Origin: Ochrobactrum sp. RH2CCR150
GTDB taxonomy: Bacteria; Pseudomonadota; Alphaproteobacteria; Rhizobiales; Rhizobiaceae
Direction of reading: 5' to 3'
NCBI GenBank assembly: GCA_014138095.1
Contig: JACGXE010000004.1
Span: forward strand, 1 to 64,000
Length of the DNA: 64,000 nucleotides
Below the pieces are notes generated by a model that made no database searches, had not been told where the DNA came from, and saw only the letters and a list, made by a program, of their open reading frames with translations. This document shows, piece after piece, positions 46,001 through 55,251 of the stretch. Made by a program: the position numbers and the translations under genes. The stretch's first letter is position 1. Each line of letters begins with the position of its first letter.

Positions 46001-47775
46001 TCGGCTGCCCTCCTTTGCCACAAGGGATCCGTATCCTGACACGAATCCAAGCGTATGATGCGATCCATCCGGCGCGCCAGTCCCTCATCATGGGTGGCGA
46101 CAATCAGGGTCTTGCCTTTGGCCAGCCGCAACAGACTGTCGGCAATATGCGTTGCCGTCTCTTGGTCGAGATGGGCCGTCGGCTCATCGGCAAGAATAAT
46201 ATCGGCTTTGGGATCAACCGCGATGCGAGCCAGCGCAAGCCGCAAGGCTTCACCGCCCGAAAGCCCGGCCCCGTTTTCACCGATAACGCCATTGCCGGTG
46301 ACACCAGTGACATGTGCCAGCGCCATATCATCGATGATCGCGGCAGTCGGTCTGGCAGCGGCTTCTCGCCCGAGCGTGATATTGTGCCGTGCCGAGCCTG
46401 CAAAAATATGGGGCCTTTGCCCGACCCAGCTCATACGCTGGCGCAAGACCGTCGCATTTTCCGGCGTCATGTTCGTGCCGCCAATCCGTATCGCGCCATT
46501 CTGTGGTGCAGCCAATCCGGCAATCAGCGCCAGAATAGTGGACTTGCCGTAACCGCTCGGTGCAAGCAGAGCGACATGTTCGCCAGCCTCGATTGTCAGG
46601 TTGAAATCCGTCAAAACCGAAGGCCCAGCCGGATATTGAAAACCGATATCGTGCAATTGAACGGAGGGGCCCGTTTCCTCCGGTTCGCCCGCAGTGACGC
46701 TGCTGCTGCCGACAACCGGCATGGAATGACGGCTGAGCTTTTCCAACGCATCAATGGCGGCTTCGCCAGATGCACGGTCATGCCAGACGGAGGAAAGGTC
46801 GCGCAGCGGTTCAAAGAAGGCCGGCGACAGAAGCAGGATAAACAAGCCTTCGCCGAGCGTCAGCTGGTGTCCCCATGCGCCAAACTGCAAGGTGCCGAGC
46901 AGGTGAAAGCCGATATAAACGGCCACCATGGCTACGCCAAGTGCTGCAAAAAGCTCCAGTACGGCGGAAGACAGGAATGCAATCCGCAGAACTTTCATTG
47001 TCTTTGTGCGAAGGGTCTCAGCATTATCACGCAGCCGCGTGGCGGTCGCATCCACGGCGTGAAAACTGCGGATGGTGGTCAAACCGCGCAGGCGGTCCAA
47101 CAGAAAACCATTCATCCCGCCAAGCGCTACAAGCTGCTTCTCACTCGCGGCTTTCGCGCGCCAGCCAATCAGCGCCATGAAAATCGGGATCAGAGGTGCT
47201 GCAACCAGCAACACCAGTGCTGCCGCCCACGAAAACCAGAAGACGGCCAGCAGGATCGCCAGCGGCACCAGCATGACCCGGATGCGCACCGGCACGAAAC
47301 GAGAAAGATAGGGCACAACCATTTCCGCCTGTTCGGCGAGAATGCTCGCTGCCTCGCCCGACGATGGCCGGGCTGTATCGAGCGGAGAACGGTTGGAAAG
47401 TGCTGCGAAAGCCCGTTCGCGCAATGCTGTCAGTTCGGCGCGAGCGGCGTCGAATGCCTTGGCTGCACCAGCACCGTCGATCAGACTGCGCAGGCAACCC
47501 AGCAAGAATATGCCAAGCGCCGCATAATAAATTCTGTTGTCGAAACCCGTATCGGCGAGACATCCGATGGCATAGGCAATCAGTCCTGCCTGCGGCAGCC
47601 ACAGAAGCGCTGCCAGTGCCTGAAGATTTGCCCCCCGCCGGAGCATGGCCGGAACTGGCCGACGCTCAGAACGACGCCTGGAAGGACTGGAGCGGTATTT
47701 GCCGCCTGTCGCCTTTCCGTCGTCTGGCGTCAGATCTTCCGCCAGTTGCTCCGTTTGGGGGACATCAGATGTCAA
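45997..47775 (-). CDS. cydD: ABC exporter CydD for cytochrome bd assembly
   Basis: A 592-residue half-transporter, partner of CydC. It has a hydrophilic N-terminus of about 40 residues, a membrane domain from about 45 to 325, and a C-terminal ATPase with Walker A APSGYGKST, the LSGGEALRLALARI signature and Walker B DIILADEPTAHLD. The start is a TTG at 47775 that overlaps the regulator stop (TTGA); an ATG at 47646 (MLRRG) is a second option that would remove the extra N-terminus. The membrane region contains the typical LIGWRAK and LLDRLRGLTTIRSFHA coupling elements. Confidence 0.92.
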   Translation of the reverse strand: MTSDVPQTEQLAEDLTPDDGKATGGKYRSSPSRRRSERRPVPAMLRRGANLQALAALLWLPQAGLIAYAIGCLADTGFDNRIYYAALGIFLLGCLRSLIDGAGAAKAFDAARAELTALRERAFAALSNRSPLDTARPSSGEAASILAEQAEMVVPYLSRFVPVRIRVMLVPLAILLAVFWFSWAAALVLLVAAPLIPIFMALIGWRAKAASEKQLVALGGMNGFLLDRLRGLTTIRSFHAVDATATRLRDNAETLRTKTMKVLRIAFLSSAVLELFAALGVAMVAVYIGFHLLGTLQFGAWGHQLTLGEGLFILLLSPAFFEPLRDLSSVWHDRASGEAAIDALEKLSRHSMPVVGSSSVTAGEPEETGPSVQLHDIGFQYPAGPSVLTDFNLTIEAGEHVALLAPSGYGKSTILALIAGLAAPQNGAIRIGGTNMTPENATVLRQRMSWVGQRPHIFAGSARHNITLGREAAARPTAAIIDDMALAHVTGVTGNGVIGENGAGLSGGEALRLALARIAVDPKADIILADEPTAHLDQETATHIADSLLRLAKGKTLIVATHDEGLARRMDRIIRLDSCQDTDPLWQRRAAE

Positions 47776-48356
47776 TCTCGCTTAGGCTCCTTCTTGGCCG
47801 ATGTTCGCCCGCGCCCCAAAGCAACGATCCTGTCAGTGGTTTCGAGGAAGCGGGTAACCTTGGCGCCGAGCGCCAGCAGGCTAGTCAGACGGTCAGTATC
47901 GAGCTTCTTCACGTCGTCGTACCAGTTGGTCAGCCGCTCGATCAGGCTGTACATGTCTTTCATGCGCTCCTGCGCATAACGGTCACCGTCGTCCTGCGGC
48001 GCTTCCATCAGCACTTCGCGCAGAACGGACAAGGTCGGATCAATCTCGCGCTTCTTGCGCTCTTCAGCGAGCGTGCGCAGGATCTGCCAGACATCATCCG
48101 GCGTCGTGAAGAAATCGCGACGGTCGCCGGGAATGTGCTTCAGAAGCACAAGGTTCCAGCCCTGCAGTTCGCGTATGCCCATGGAGACATTCGAGCGTGA
48201 CACGCCAAGCGCGTCGACGATCTCGTCGGCGCACATGGGTTGAGGCGACAGATAAAGCAGCGCGTATATCTGCCCCACTGTGCGGTTGATGCCCCAACGG
48301 CTGCCCATCTCTCCAAAGTGGAGCACGAACGACTGAACGATTGGCGACAATTCCAA
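47772..48356 (-). CDS. GbsR/MarR-type transcriptional regulator
   Basis: A 194-residue winged-helix protein of the GbsR-like MarR group. The segments GQIYALLYLSPQPMCADEIVDALGVSRSNVSMGIRELQGWNLV (about 29-72) and the GDRRDFFTTPDDVW wing are characteristic. It starts at TTG (48356) with GGGAGAG upstream and overlaps cydD by four bases, so it heads the cyd operon and may sense a metabolite tied to oxidase assembly. A set of TTTCWGAA half sites lies 18-44 bases upstream. In other species the cyd genes are controlled differently, so this link is a new inference. Confidence 0.85.
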   Translation of the reverse strand: MELSPIVQSFVLHFGEMGSRWGINRTVGQIYALLYLSPQPMCADEIVDALGVSRSNVSMGIRELQGWNLVLLKHIPGDRRDFFTTPDDVWQILRTLAEERKKREIDPTLSVLREVLMEAPQDDGDRYAQERMKDMYSLIERLTNWYDDVKKLDTDRLTSLLALGAKVTRFLETTDRIVALGRGRTSAKKEPKRD

Positions 48357-48373
48357 AATTCTCTCTCCCGTAT

Positions 48374-48400
48374 TTTCTGAACTTTCAGAAATTACTGAAA
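48374..48400. promoter_or_regulatory. Candidate autoregulatory operator of the GbsR-like gene
   Basis: Three related half sites follow each other: TTTCTGAA at 48374-48381, TTTCAG at 48383-48388 and CTGAAA at 48395-48400. The last two are an exact dyad with a 6-base spacer. Placement immediately upstream of the regulator start fits MarR-type autoregulation. Confidence 0.5.
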
Positions 48401-48738
48401 TCCAGATAATCTAAATGATGAAAACCTTCAATCCGCCTGACCGTCTATGCGTCGCATCCGGACAATTGGCCGCAGCCCACAGCACTCCTCCAAATGCCAT
48501 CGGCCGCTCCTTCCGGACCCAACAGGCCGCAGGCAATACGCTTCAGATTCGGGAAAGAGCGAATATCGTGGCCGAACAAGAGGATATGAGTCTTTAAGTG
48601 AATCCGAAAAAGCTCAGTCCGTTCGTCCGAAAAACGATGACGGCCCCTTCTGAAAGAAGCCGCTGATTTTCCCCGTTCTGCACTGCGGAAAAGCCTATAA
48701 CGCCCCTTCCGCACCCTCAAGCATGATGTCTGCCGGCC
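48401..48738. other. Intergenic region between the GbsR-like gene and phaG
   Basis: About 340 bases without a supported gene. A 60-codon plus-strand frame at 48415-48597 lacks a ribosome-binding site and family likeness. No T-rich hairpin ending the pha operon was found. Confidence 0.4.
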
Positions 48739-49092
48739 TCAATCGGGGTCGGAAGATGAAGGCAACTCCTTGCTGTCCTGCGTCGTGTCGCGATGGATCA
48801 CGGCGCGGCTGAGCAGCATGAGCGTCACCGGCGTTGTGATGACCACAAAGACGGTAATCAATACTTCATGCAGAATCGGCTTCGATTGCAAGATGGAGAA
48901 AAATATGATCGAAGCGATCAAGATTCCGCCAGCCCCGAAAGAAGAGCCGATTGTCGGCGCGTGGATGCGTTCATAAAAGGTTTTGAAACGCACAAGGCCA
49001 ATGCATCCGACGAGAGTCAGGAAAGCACCGGCGACGAGAAAAAACGAAATGAGGATGGCGGCCCAAAGCGGGATTTCGGCTGCATGGATCAT
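48739..49092 (-). CDS. phaG: Cation/proton antiporter subunit G
   Basis: A 117-residue membrane protein with three segments and the MnhG/PhaG pattern (LTLVGCIGLVRFKTFYERIHAPTIG near 30-55). It is the last subunit gene of the antiporter. The ATG at 49092 overlaps phaF by four bases. Members belong to the CPA3 (Mrp) type of multisubunit antiporter; G is a small structural subunit. Its C-terminus is acidic. Confidence 0.9.
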   Translation of the reverse strand: MIHAAEIPLWAAILISFFLVAGAFLTLVGCIGLVRFKTFYERIHAPTIGSSFGAGGILIASIIFFSILQSKPILHEVLITVFVVITTPVTLMLLSRAVIHRDTTQDSKELPSSSDPD

Positions 49093-49370
49093 TCGATCAC
49101 CTCCCCGCGCATCAGGAATTTGGCGAGCGCGACGGTAGCAACGAAACCAAGCAACGCAATGATCAGCGCCGCTTCGAAATAGATGTCGCTGCCGGTGCGA
49201 ATGCCGAAGGTGATCAACAGCAGCAAGGCATTTAGATAAAGGGCGTCGGTGGCGAGCACGCGGTCCTGCGCCCTTGGGCCAATAAGCAGGCGATATACAG
49301 CGCATCCCATGGCGGCGATCAGCATCAGTTGCGCGGCGAGCAGAGACCAGAAGATAATAACGGCACTCAT
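49089..49370 (-). CDS. phaF: Cation/proton antiporter subunit F
   Basis: A 93-residue protein with three membrane segments, matching MnhF/PhaF (YRLLIGPRAQDRVLATDALYLNAL near 25-48, the family block with GP..DR..A.D). It overlaps phaG and phaE by four bases each. It is needed for assembly of the antiporter. Confidence 0.9.
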   Translation of the reverse strand: MSAVIIFWSLLAAQLMLIAAMGCAVYRLLIGPRAQDRVLATDALYLNALLLLITFGIRTGSDIYFEAALIIALLGFVATVALAKFLMRGEVIE

Positions 49371-49879
49371 GCGGATTTCTCCTTCTCGACGACGTCTCCG
49401 GCCCCGAAAATCGTAATCAGCGGCTTCTCGTATTTCTGCTTGATCAGATCGCGCCAGACCTGCGCTTCTTCAAGGTCCAGCACATGAATAGTCAGTTCGC
49501 GGCGCGCGCTGTGATGATCCACCCAGGCTGTGCCGGGAGTCGCCGTCACCACGCAGGCGAGAACCGCCAGCGCCGTGCGATTTTCCAGCTCCAGCGGGAT
49601 AACCACAAAACCGGGGCGGCGCTTTCTTCCAGACAGAATGATACGCGCCACTGTGATGTTCGAACTCAGAATATCAAGGCTGAAAGTGACGAAAAGCCGG
49701 AGCATCGTCGGGATCGACCGAATATGATTTTTCTGTGGTTGAAGCGCCGTCATGATCTGGCAAGCGAACAGCGCGATGACCAGGCCAAGAATGAGTTGCG
49801 CGGGGGTAAAGCCATTCAGCAGCAGCCAGAACAGAAGCAGTGACGCGAACAGAAGCGGATATGGCAGGATTTTTCTCAT
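49367..49879 (-). CDS. phaE: Cation/proton antiporter subunit E
   Basis: A 170-residue MnhE/PhaE protein with N-terminal membrane segments (about 5-45) and a cytoplasmic C-terminal part. Family landmarks are LSSNITVARIILSGR, VVTATPGTAWVDHHSARRELTIHVLD (about 113-138). It overlaps both neighbours by four bases. Its role in the complex is structural or regulatory. Confidence 0.9.
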   Translation of the reverse strand: MRKILPYPLLFASLLLFWLLLNGFTPAQLILGLVIALFACQIMTALQPQKNHIRSIPTMLRLFVTFSLDILSSNITVARIILSGRKRRPGFVVIPLELENRTALAVLACVVTATPGTAWVDHHSARRELTIHVLDLEEAQVWRDLIKQKYEKPLITIFGAGDVVEKEKSA

Positions 49880-51531
49880 TCTACCTCCGCCGCTTGCACG
49901 CCCGTTACCCTGGCCGCTTCGTGCTCAACCTTGGGAGCTTTGAGAACACTGTCGATATAATCGGACGGATGGTGCAGCGAACGCGCCGTTTCGTCCATAT
50001 AGCGCATGGCGGGACCGGCAGCGATTGTCAGCGCAAGGCACAGCGCCAGCAGCCCGGCAATCGGCACCACTTCCCGCACCAGAACACGCGGCACATTGCC
50101 TTCGAGCGACGCCCAGAAGGTGCGGATGCCCGTACGTGTCATGGCGATGAGTGCCGAAAGTCCGGACAGCAGGATCAGCGCAATCAGCGCCCAGCTTGCC
50201 GGGCTGACCGGCATGGCCAGTTGCGGCGCCGTTCCATCCCCGTTGAATACCGCTGCAAGGATCAGAAACTTGGCAATGAAGCCCGAGAACGGCGGCAAGC
50301 CGATCAGCAGAATGGCGCAGATCGCGAAGAAAGTGCCGAGGATGGCAAGAGTGGCAGGCAGCACCGCGCCAACCTCCTCTTCCTCTTCTTCCTCCTCGTC
50401 GTCGCCATAGGCTTCCATCGTCACCGCGAGAACGTTGGCGGCAGCATCCTGTCCGCGCTCGACGAGCTCGATCAACAGAAAGAACGCGGCAATCGTCAGC
50501 GTGGAACTCACCATGTAGAACAATGCTGCTCCGGCCATCGCCGTATTACCACTGCCGATGGCAGCCAAGAGCGTGCCCGAGGAAACAAGAATGCTGTAGC
50601 TTGCAAGCCTGCCCATGGCCTGCGACGCGACCACGCCAATCAGGCCGAAGGCGAGCGTGATCATGCCGCCGAAATAAAGCCAGTCATTGCCGAAGCCGTA
50701 GGACGAGCCAGCACCGATGCCGAACATCAGCGGCGACAGGCGCAACAGCACATAAATGCCGACCTTGCTCATGATCGCGAAGATCGCGGCAACAGGCGCT
50801 GCGGCTGCAGTATAGGTCGGTGCAAGCCAGAAATTGAGCGGCCACATGCCCGCTTTGATCAGGAAGGCGACGCCCAGAACCGCAGCGCCAGCTTCAAGCA
50901 GCATACGGTCTTCTGGCGCAACCTGCGTGATCCTCTGCGCAAGGTCAGCCATATTCAGCGTGCCGGTGACACCATAGATCAGGCTCACGCCGATCAGGAA
51001 CAGCGACGACGCTACCAGATTGACCGCGATGTAATGAAGACCTGCTTTAACGCGCGCCGGACCGGAACCGTACAGCGCCAGACCGTAGGATGCGGCGAGC
51101 ATGACCTCGAAGAAGACGAACAGGTTGAACAGATCGCCGGTCAGGAATGCACCGTTCAGCCCCATCAGCAAGAGCTGGAAGATCGTATGGAAATGCGGGC
51201 TTGCCTTGTGCCAATGCGCCAGCGCGAAGCTGAGCGCGGCCATGCCGAGCAGGCTTGCTAGAAGCAGCATCATCGCCGCCAGCCTGTCGAGCACCAGCAC
51301 AATGCCAAACGGCGCAGGCCAGTTGCCGATGAGATAGACGATTGCTTCCGGCGCTTTTTCGCTCGCCATGCCCACAAGCGTGCAGGCAATGCCGATCAGG
51401 CCGAGCGTGGACAGCGAATTGATCGTCATCTTCAGCTTGCGGCTGCGCTCGTCGATCAACAGCAGAACCGCCGCCGTTACCAGTGGCAGAAGGATCGGAG
51501 CAACGATGAGGTGTGATTTCCAATCCATCAT
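49876..51531 (-). CDS. phaD: Cation/proton antiporter subunit D
   Basis: A 551-residue membrane protein related to the proton-pumping NuoL/M/N subunits, with about 14 segments. Key features are the conserved Glu in LFVFFEVMLAASYGLALYG (about 130) and Lys in VLGVAFLIKAGMWPLNFWLAPTYTAA (about 220). An unusual run of eight glutamates lies in a loop (MEAYGDDEEEEEEEEVGA, about 380). Three adjacent starts (TTG 51534, ATG 51531, ATG 51528) are possible; ATG 51531 overlaps the phaC stop and has AAGGAG upstream. Confidence 0.92.
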   Translation of the reverse strand: MMDWKSHLIVAPILLPLVTAAVLLLIDERSRKLKMTINSLSTLGLIGIACTLVGMASEKAPEAIVYLIGNWPAPFGIVLVLDRLAAMMLLLASLLGMAALSFALAHWHKASPHFHTIFQLLLMGLNGAFLTGDLFNLFVFFEVMLAASYGLALYGSGPARVKAGLHYIAVNLVASSLFLIGVSLIYGVTGTLNMADLAQRITQVAPEDRMLLEAGAAVLGVAFLIKAGMWPLNFWLAPTYTAAAAPVAAIFAIMSKVGIYVLLRLSPLMFGIGAGSSYGFGNDWLYFGGMITLAFGLIGVVASQAMGRLASYSILVSSGTLLAAIGSGNTAMAGAALFYMVSSTLTIAAFFLLIELVERGQDAAANVLAVTMEAYGDDEEEEEEEEVGAVLPATLAILGTFFAICAILLIGLPPFSGFIAKFLILAAVFNGDGTAPQLAMPVSPASWALIALILLSGLSALIAMTRTGIRTFWASLEGNVPRVLVREVVPIAGLLALCLALTIAAGPAMRYMDETARSLHHPSDYIDSVLKAPKVEHEAARVTGVQAAEVE

Positions 51532-51869
51532 CAATTCTCCTTGCCGTCGACATGGTCGGTGCGTGTCAGGCCGCGCGAGGCGAGCAGCACGACAAGGAAA
51601 AGCGCCGTCATGGCGAAGCCGATAACGATTGCCGTCAGCACGAGCGCCTGCGGCACCGGATCGGTATATTGAGCCGCCTGCACGTCAACGCCGGAACCCA
51701 GAACCGGCGGCGCGTTGGAACGCAGCCGTCCCATCGAAAAGATGAACAGATTCACAGCATAAGAGATCAGCGACAGGCCGATCGCCACCTGAAACGTGCG
51801 CGGGCGCAGCACCAGCCAGACGCCGGACGCCATCAGCACACCAATTGCGAGAGCAAGAACCAGCTCCAT
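51531..51869 (-). CDS. phaC: Cation/proton antiporter subunit C
   Basis: A 112-residue membrane protein with three segments, MnhC/PhaC-like and related to NuoK. It shows the expected GLSLISYAVNLFIFSMGRL near 32-50 and DPVPQALVLTAIVIGFAMTAL. It shares one base with each neighbour (TGATG). The small subunit packs beside the antiporter-like subunits. Confidence 0.9.
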   Translation of the reverse strand: MELVLALAIGVLMASGVWLVLRPRTFQVAIGLSLISYAVNLFIFSMGRLRSNAPPVLGSGVDVQAAQYTDPVPQALVLTAIVIGFAMTALFLVVLLASRGLTRTDHVDGKEN

Positions 51870-54790
51870 CAGTTCTCCTCCTTCGCAGTCGCTGCGGCGA
51901 GTTTCTCGACGCGATGTTTACGGATCGATTGGTGCGCCAGTGCAATCAGGACGATGACGGTTGCACCCACGACAAGCGTGAAAACGCCGAAATCGAACAG
52001 CAAGGCGCTTGCCATCGGCATTTTTCCGACATGTGGTATCTCCACATATTGGAAGAATGTGGTCAGGAAGGGATAGCCGAACAACCACGCGCCGGAGCCG
52101 GTTGCCGCAGCGCTCAGCAAGCCGATGCCGATCCAGCGCAGCGGCAGAATGCGCAGCCTGTCTTCAACCCAACGCGTTCCGGCAGCCAGATATTGCAGGA
52201 TGAAGGCAATCGCCAGCGCAACACCGGCCGCAAAACCGCCGCCCGGCAGATCGTGCCCACGCAGGAACAGATGCACGGCCAGAACAATGATCACCGGGAA
52301 CAGCCACTGCATGATAACCGACGGCACGGCCAGATAATCGTTCAGCGTTTCACCTGCCTTGCGATCAGGCATGGCTTCATCATAGGCGTCCTGAATCTTC
52401 TGCTGCGCAGTCGAGCCGGTGGAATCCGGTGCCGGACGGAAACGACGCAGCAGCGCGAAGACAGTCAGGCCAACAATGCCGAGAACGGCAATTTCACCGA
52501 ACGTATCGAAAGCGCGGAAATCAACCAGAATGACATTCACGACATTCTTGCCGCCGCCGCCCGAATAGGCGTTCTGCAGGAAATAGTCGCCAATGCTGTT
52601 GGGCGACGGGCGCGTCATCATCGCATAGGCAATAACCGAAACGCCGACGCCACTGGCAACAGCCAGCAAAAGATCGCGATAACGACGGATACGCGGGCCG
52701 ATCTTCACCGGAATCGGATCTGGGTCTTCCCAACGCTTGGGCAGCCAGCGCAGGCCAAGCAACAACAGAACTGTGGTGACGATTTCCACCAGAAGCTGCG
52801 TCACCGCAAGGTCGGGTGCAGACAGCCAGACGAAGGTGATGCAGGTGATGAGCCCTGCCCCTCCAAGCAGTATCAGCGCGGCCAGACGGTGATACTTGGC
52901 CTGATAGGCTGCACCAACCGCACAGGCGCAACCGAGCGCCCAGAGACCTGCGAAAATCGGATCGACCGGCTGCGCGCCCAAAGTGCCGGAGCGCAAGCTG
53001 CCCTCAATCAACGGCCACCCGGCAACCACAACGGCCACTGCAACAATGATGCGCAACTGCGGCTGCAAGCGACGCGTGCTCAGGAAATTTTCCGCCTTAC
53101 GCGCCCAGTTCCACGACAGTGTCACCAGAACACGCTCGAAAATACGCTGGCCTTGCAGATGACGGAAGAGTGGGGGACCGTCCTCGCTGGTGGCCAGATA
53201 GTTTTTCAGGAGCCAATGCAGCAACACGCCGCCGATCATCGCGATGATACTCATCGTCAGCGGCAGATTGAAACCATGCCAGACCGAGAGGCTGTATTCC
53301 GGTGTCGCATCACCCAGTACGGAACGCACTGCCGAATGCAGGAACGGACCGATCGACAAGCCGGGAACGATACCGATCAAAAGGCAGAGCATCACCAGAA
53401 GCTCGATGGGACGACGCATCCAGTGCGGCGGCTCATGTGGCTCGCGCGGCAAATCGTGCGGCGGCGGCCCGAAGAACGTTGAGTAGATGAAGCGGATCGA
53501 ATAGGCCACCGTGAAAATGCTGGCGAGCGTCGCCACATAGGGCGTGATCGTATCGAGCCAGGATGCCAGATGCGTTTCGACCGCCTCGGCAAAGAACATT
53601 TCCTTGGAAATGAAGCCGTTCAACAGCGGAACGCCAGCCATGGCGGCGCTCGCCACCATGGCAAGTGTCGCCGTATAGGGCATTAATCGGAACAAACCGC
53701 TCAGGCGGCGCATATCGCGCGTGCCCGTTTCGTGGTCAATAATGCCCGCCGCCATGAAAAGCGACGCCTTGAAGATGGCATGGTTGACCATGTGGAAGAT
53801 CGCAGCCACCGCGGCAAGCGGACTTCCAAGGCTCAAAAGTGCGGTAATAAGGCCAAGATTGCTGATCGTGGAATAAGCGAGCAGCCCTTTGAGATCCTGC
53901 TGGAACACGGCAAAGAAGCTTGCCAGCAAAAGGGTTATCAGGCCCGCCGAGCCCAGTATCCAGAACCATTCCTCGGTTCCGGCCAACACCGGCCACAGAC
54001 GGGCGAGCAGAAACACACCTGCCTTCACCATGGTTGCCGAATGGAGATAGGCCGAAACAGGTGTCGGCGCTGCCATCGCGTTCGGCAGCCAGAAATGGAA
54101 CGGAAACTGCGCGCTTTTGGTGAAAGCGGCAAGCAGGATCAAAACAAGCGCAACCGTATAAAGCGGATGCGTGCGAACCTCGTTGCCCGCTGCCAGCACC
54201 ACATCGAGATCATAACTGCCGACGATATGGCCGAGCAGCAGCATACCGGCGAGCAGACAGAAGCCGCCAATACCCGTAACCGTCAGCGCCATACGCGCGC
54301 CATCGCGTGCACTGGCATTGTGATACCAGTAGCCGATGAGCAGGAACGAGAAGATGCTCGTCAGTTCCCAGAAGACGGCGAGCAGGATTATATTGCCGGA
54401 CAGAACGACGCCGAGCATCGAACCCATAAACGACAATAGGAAAGAGAAGAAGCGCGGCACCGGATCATCCGGCGACATGTAATAGCGCGCATAAATCACG
54501 ACCAGCAGGCCGATGCCGGTAATCAGCATGGCGAACAGCCAGGCAAAACCATCCATGCGCAGCGTTACATTGAGACCATAGGCGGGCAGCCATTCAACTG
54601 TACCGCGCAAGACCTTCCCGTCCGAGACAATCGGATAAAGGCTGGCTGTAAGAATGAAGGCGACGAGAGCGATAGCTGCCGTGAACCAAGCGGAACCGCT
54701 TCGGTCGGCGCCCCTGAAAAGACCCGTGATGACGCTGCCAATAAAAGGAAGAAGGACAAGCAGGAAAAGCATTCTGCCGTCCATCGTCAT
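51869..54790 (-). CDS. phaAB: Cation/proton antiporter fused subunit A-B
   Basis: A 973-residue fusion of the NuoL-like subunit A and the B subunit, the form seen in Sinorhizobium PhaAB and MrpA-type clusters. About 20 membrane segments are predicted. The NuoL-like half carries the conserved Glu in VFWELTSIFSFLLIGYWY (about 140) and Lys in TKSAQFPFHFWLPNAMAAPTPVSAYLHSATMVKAGVF (about 228). A MnhB-like domain lies at about 810-955, with the HDLPGGGFAAGVALA block. GGAGGC stands nine bases before the ATG at 54790. First gene of the pha operon. In rhizobia such systems support pH adaptation and K+ efflux; the cation here is inferred. Confidence 0.93.
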   Translation of the reverse strand: MTMDGRMLFLLVLLPFIGSVITGLFRGADRSGSAWFTAAIALVAFILTASLYPIVSDGKVLRGTVEWLPAYGLNVTLRMDGFAWLFAMLITGIGLLVVIYARYYMSPDDPVPRFFSFLLSFMGSMLGVVLSGNIILLAVFWELTSIFSFLLIGYWYHNASARDGARMALTVTGIGGFCLLAGMLLLGHIVGSYDLDVVLAAGNEVRTHPLYTVALVLILLAAFTKSAQFPFHFWLPNAMAAPTPVSAYLHSATMVKAGVFLLARLWPVLAGTEEWFWILGSAGLITLLLASFFAVFQQDLKGLLAYSTISNLGLITALLSLGSPLAAVAAIFHMVNHAIFKASLFMAAGIIDHETGTRDMRRLSGLFRLMPYTATLAMVASAAMAGVPLLNGFISKEMFFAEAVETHLASWLDTITPYVATLASIFTVAYSIRFIYSTFFGPPPHDLPREPHEPPHWMRRPIELLVMLCLLIGIVPGLSIGPFLHSAVRSVLGDATPEYSLSVWHGFNLPLTMSIIAMIGGVLLHWLLKNYLATSEDGPPLFRHLQGQRIFERVLVTLSWNWARKAENFLSTRRLQPQLRIIVAVAVVVAGWPLIEGSLRSGTLGAQPVDPIFAGLWALGCACAVGAAYQAKYHRLAALILLGGAGLITCITFVWLSAPDLAVTQLLVEIVTTVLLLLGLRWLPKRWEDPDPIPVKIGPRIRRYRDLLLAVASGVGVSVIAYAMMTRPSPNSIGDYFLQNAYSGGGGKNVVNVILVDFRAFDTFGEIAVLGIVGLTVFALLRRFRPAPDSTGSTAQQKIQDAYDEAMPDRKAGETLNDYLAVPSVIMQWLFPVIIVLAVHLFLRGHDLPGGGFAAGVALAIAFILQYLAAGTRWVEDRLRILPLRWIGIGLLSAAATGSGAWLFGYPFLTTFFQYVEIPHVGKMPMASALLFDFGVFTLVVGATVIVLIALAHQSIRKHRVEKLAAATAKEEN

Positions 54791-54841
54791 GCGCCCAAGG
54801 CCTCCAATCCGCTCTTACGTTTTATAATCACACACATCTCG

Positions 54842-54872
54842 TCCGAAAGCTGTTCACACTTTTCGGGATGCG
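54842..54872. repeat. Rhizobiales-type intergenic palindrome (possible)
   Basis: CCGAAAGCTGTTCACAC then TTTTCGGGATGCGCT gives a stem (CCGAAA with TTTCGG) around GCTGTTCACACT. It looks like the dispersed intergenic repeat commonly seen in Brucella and related genomes. Assignment is from memory of the pattern, not from a search. Confidence 0.45.
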
Positions 54873-55251
54873 CTCCATTTTGTCTTAATTTCCGGGCGCA
54901 AAACCGTCAGGCATTTGCTGGAAACATAGGGTCAACTGATCCAGCGCATGCGCAGCTCAGGCAAGCAGCAACTGAAATGCTCCGGTCAGATGTTGTGAGG
55001 AATCATATATTCCAATGTCGTTATTATGACCGGGCCGCCAATATATTGGCAATAGCTTTCGATTGTTTATATGGGACAAATCAGAGGCTTATCGCAATTT
55101 TCTGACTTTTTTACCGTTGAAGGCGATGCGAATCTCTTTCTTTCGCCGCCAGCCTGCCCCTACAACCTTACCTTGAAGGGCAACTTGCCACGATTATCTT
55201 ACAGGCGAATGACCAAACGAAGGTGTGCCGTCTGAAAGATTCTTTTTAGGT
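54873..55251. other. Intergenic region between phaAB and the FAD-binding protein gene
   Basis: No gene seen in about 380 bases. The stretch probably holds the pha promoter. No clear intrinsic terminator for the gene ending at 55252 was found. Confidence 0.4.

Noticed and set aside
45973..47979. Plus-strand open frame antisense to cydD
   Set aside because: The minus strand carries clear ABC ATPase motifs; the antisense protein is Arg/Gln-rich with no domain.
48415..48597. 60-codon frame upstream of the GbsR-like gene
   Set aside because: No ribosome-binding site, low coding character and no recognised motif.
49840..51261. Plus-strand open frame antisense to phaD
   Set aside because: Gln/Arg-rich shadow frame opposite a well-supported NuoL-like protein.
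51845..53482. Plus-strand open frame antisense to phaAB
   Set aside because: Shadow of the membrane-protein gene; no motif and unnatural composition.
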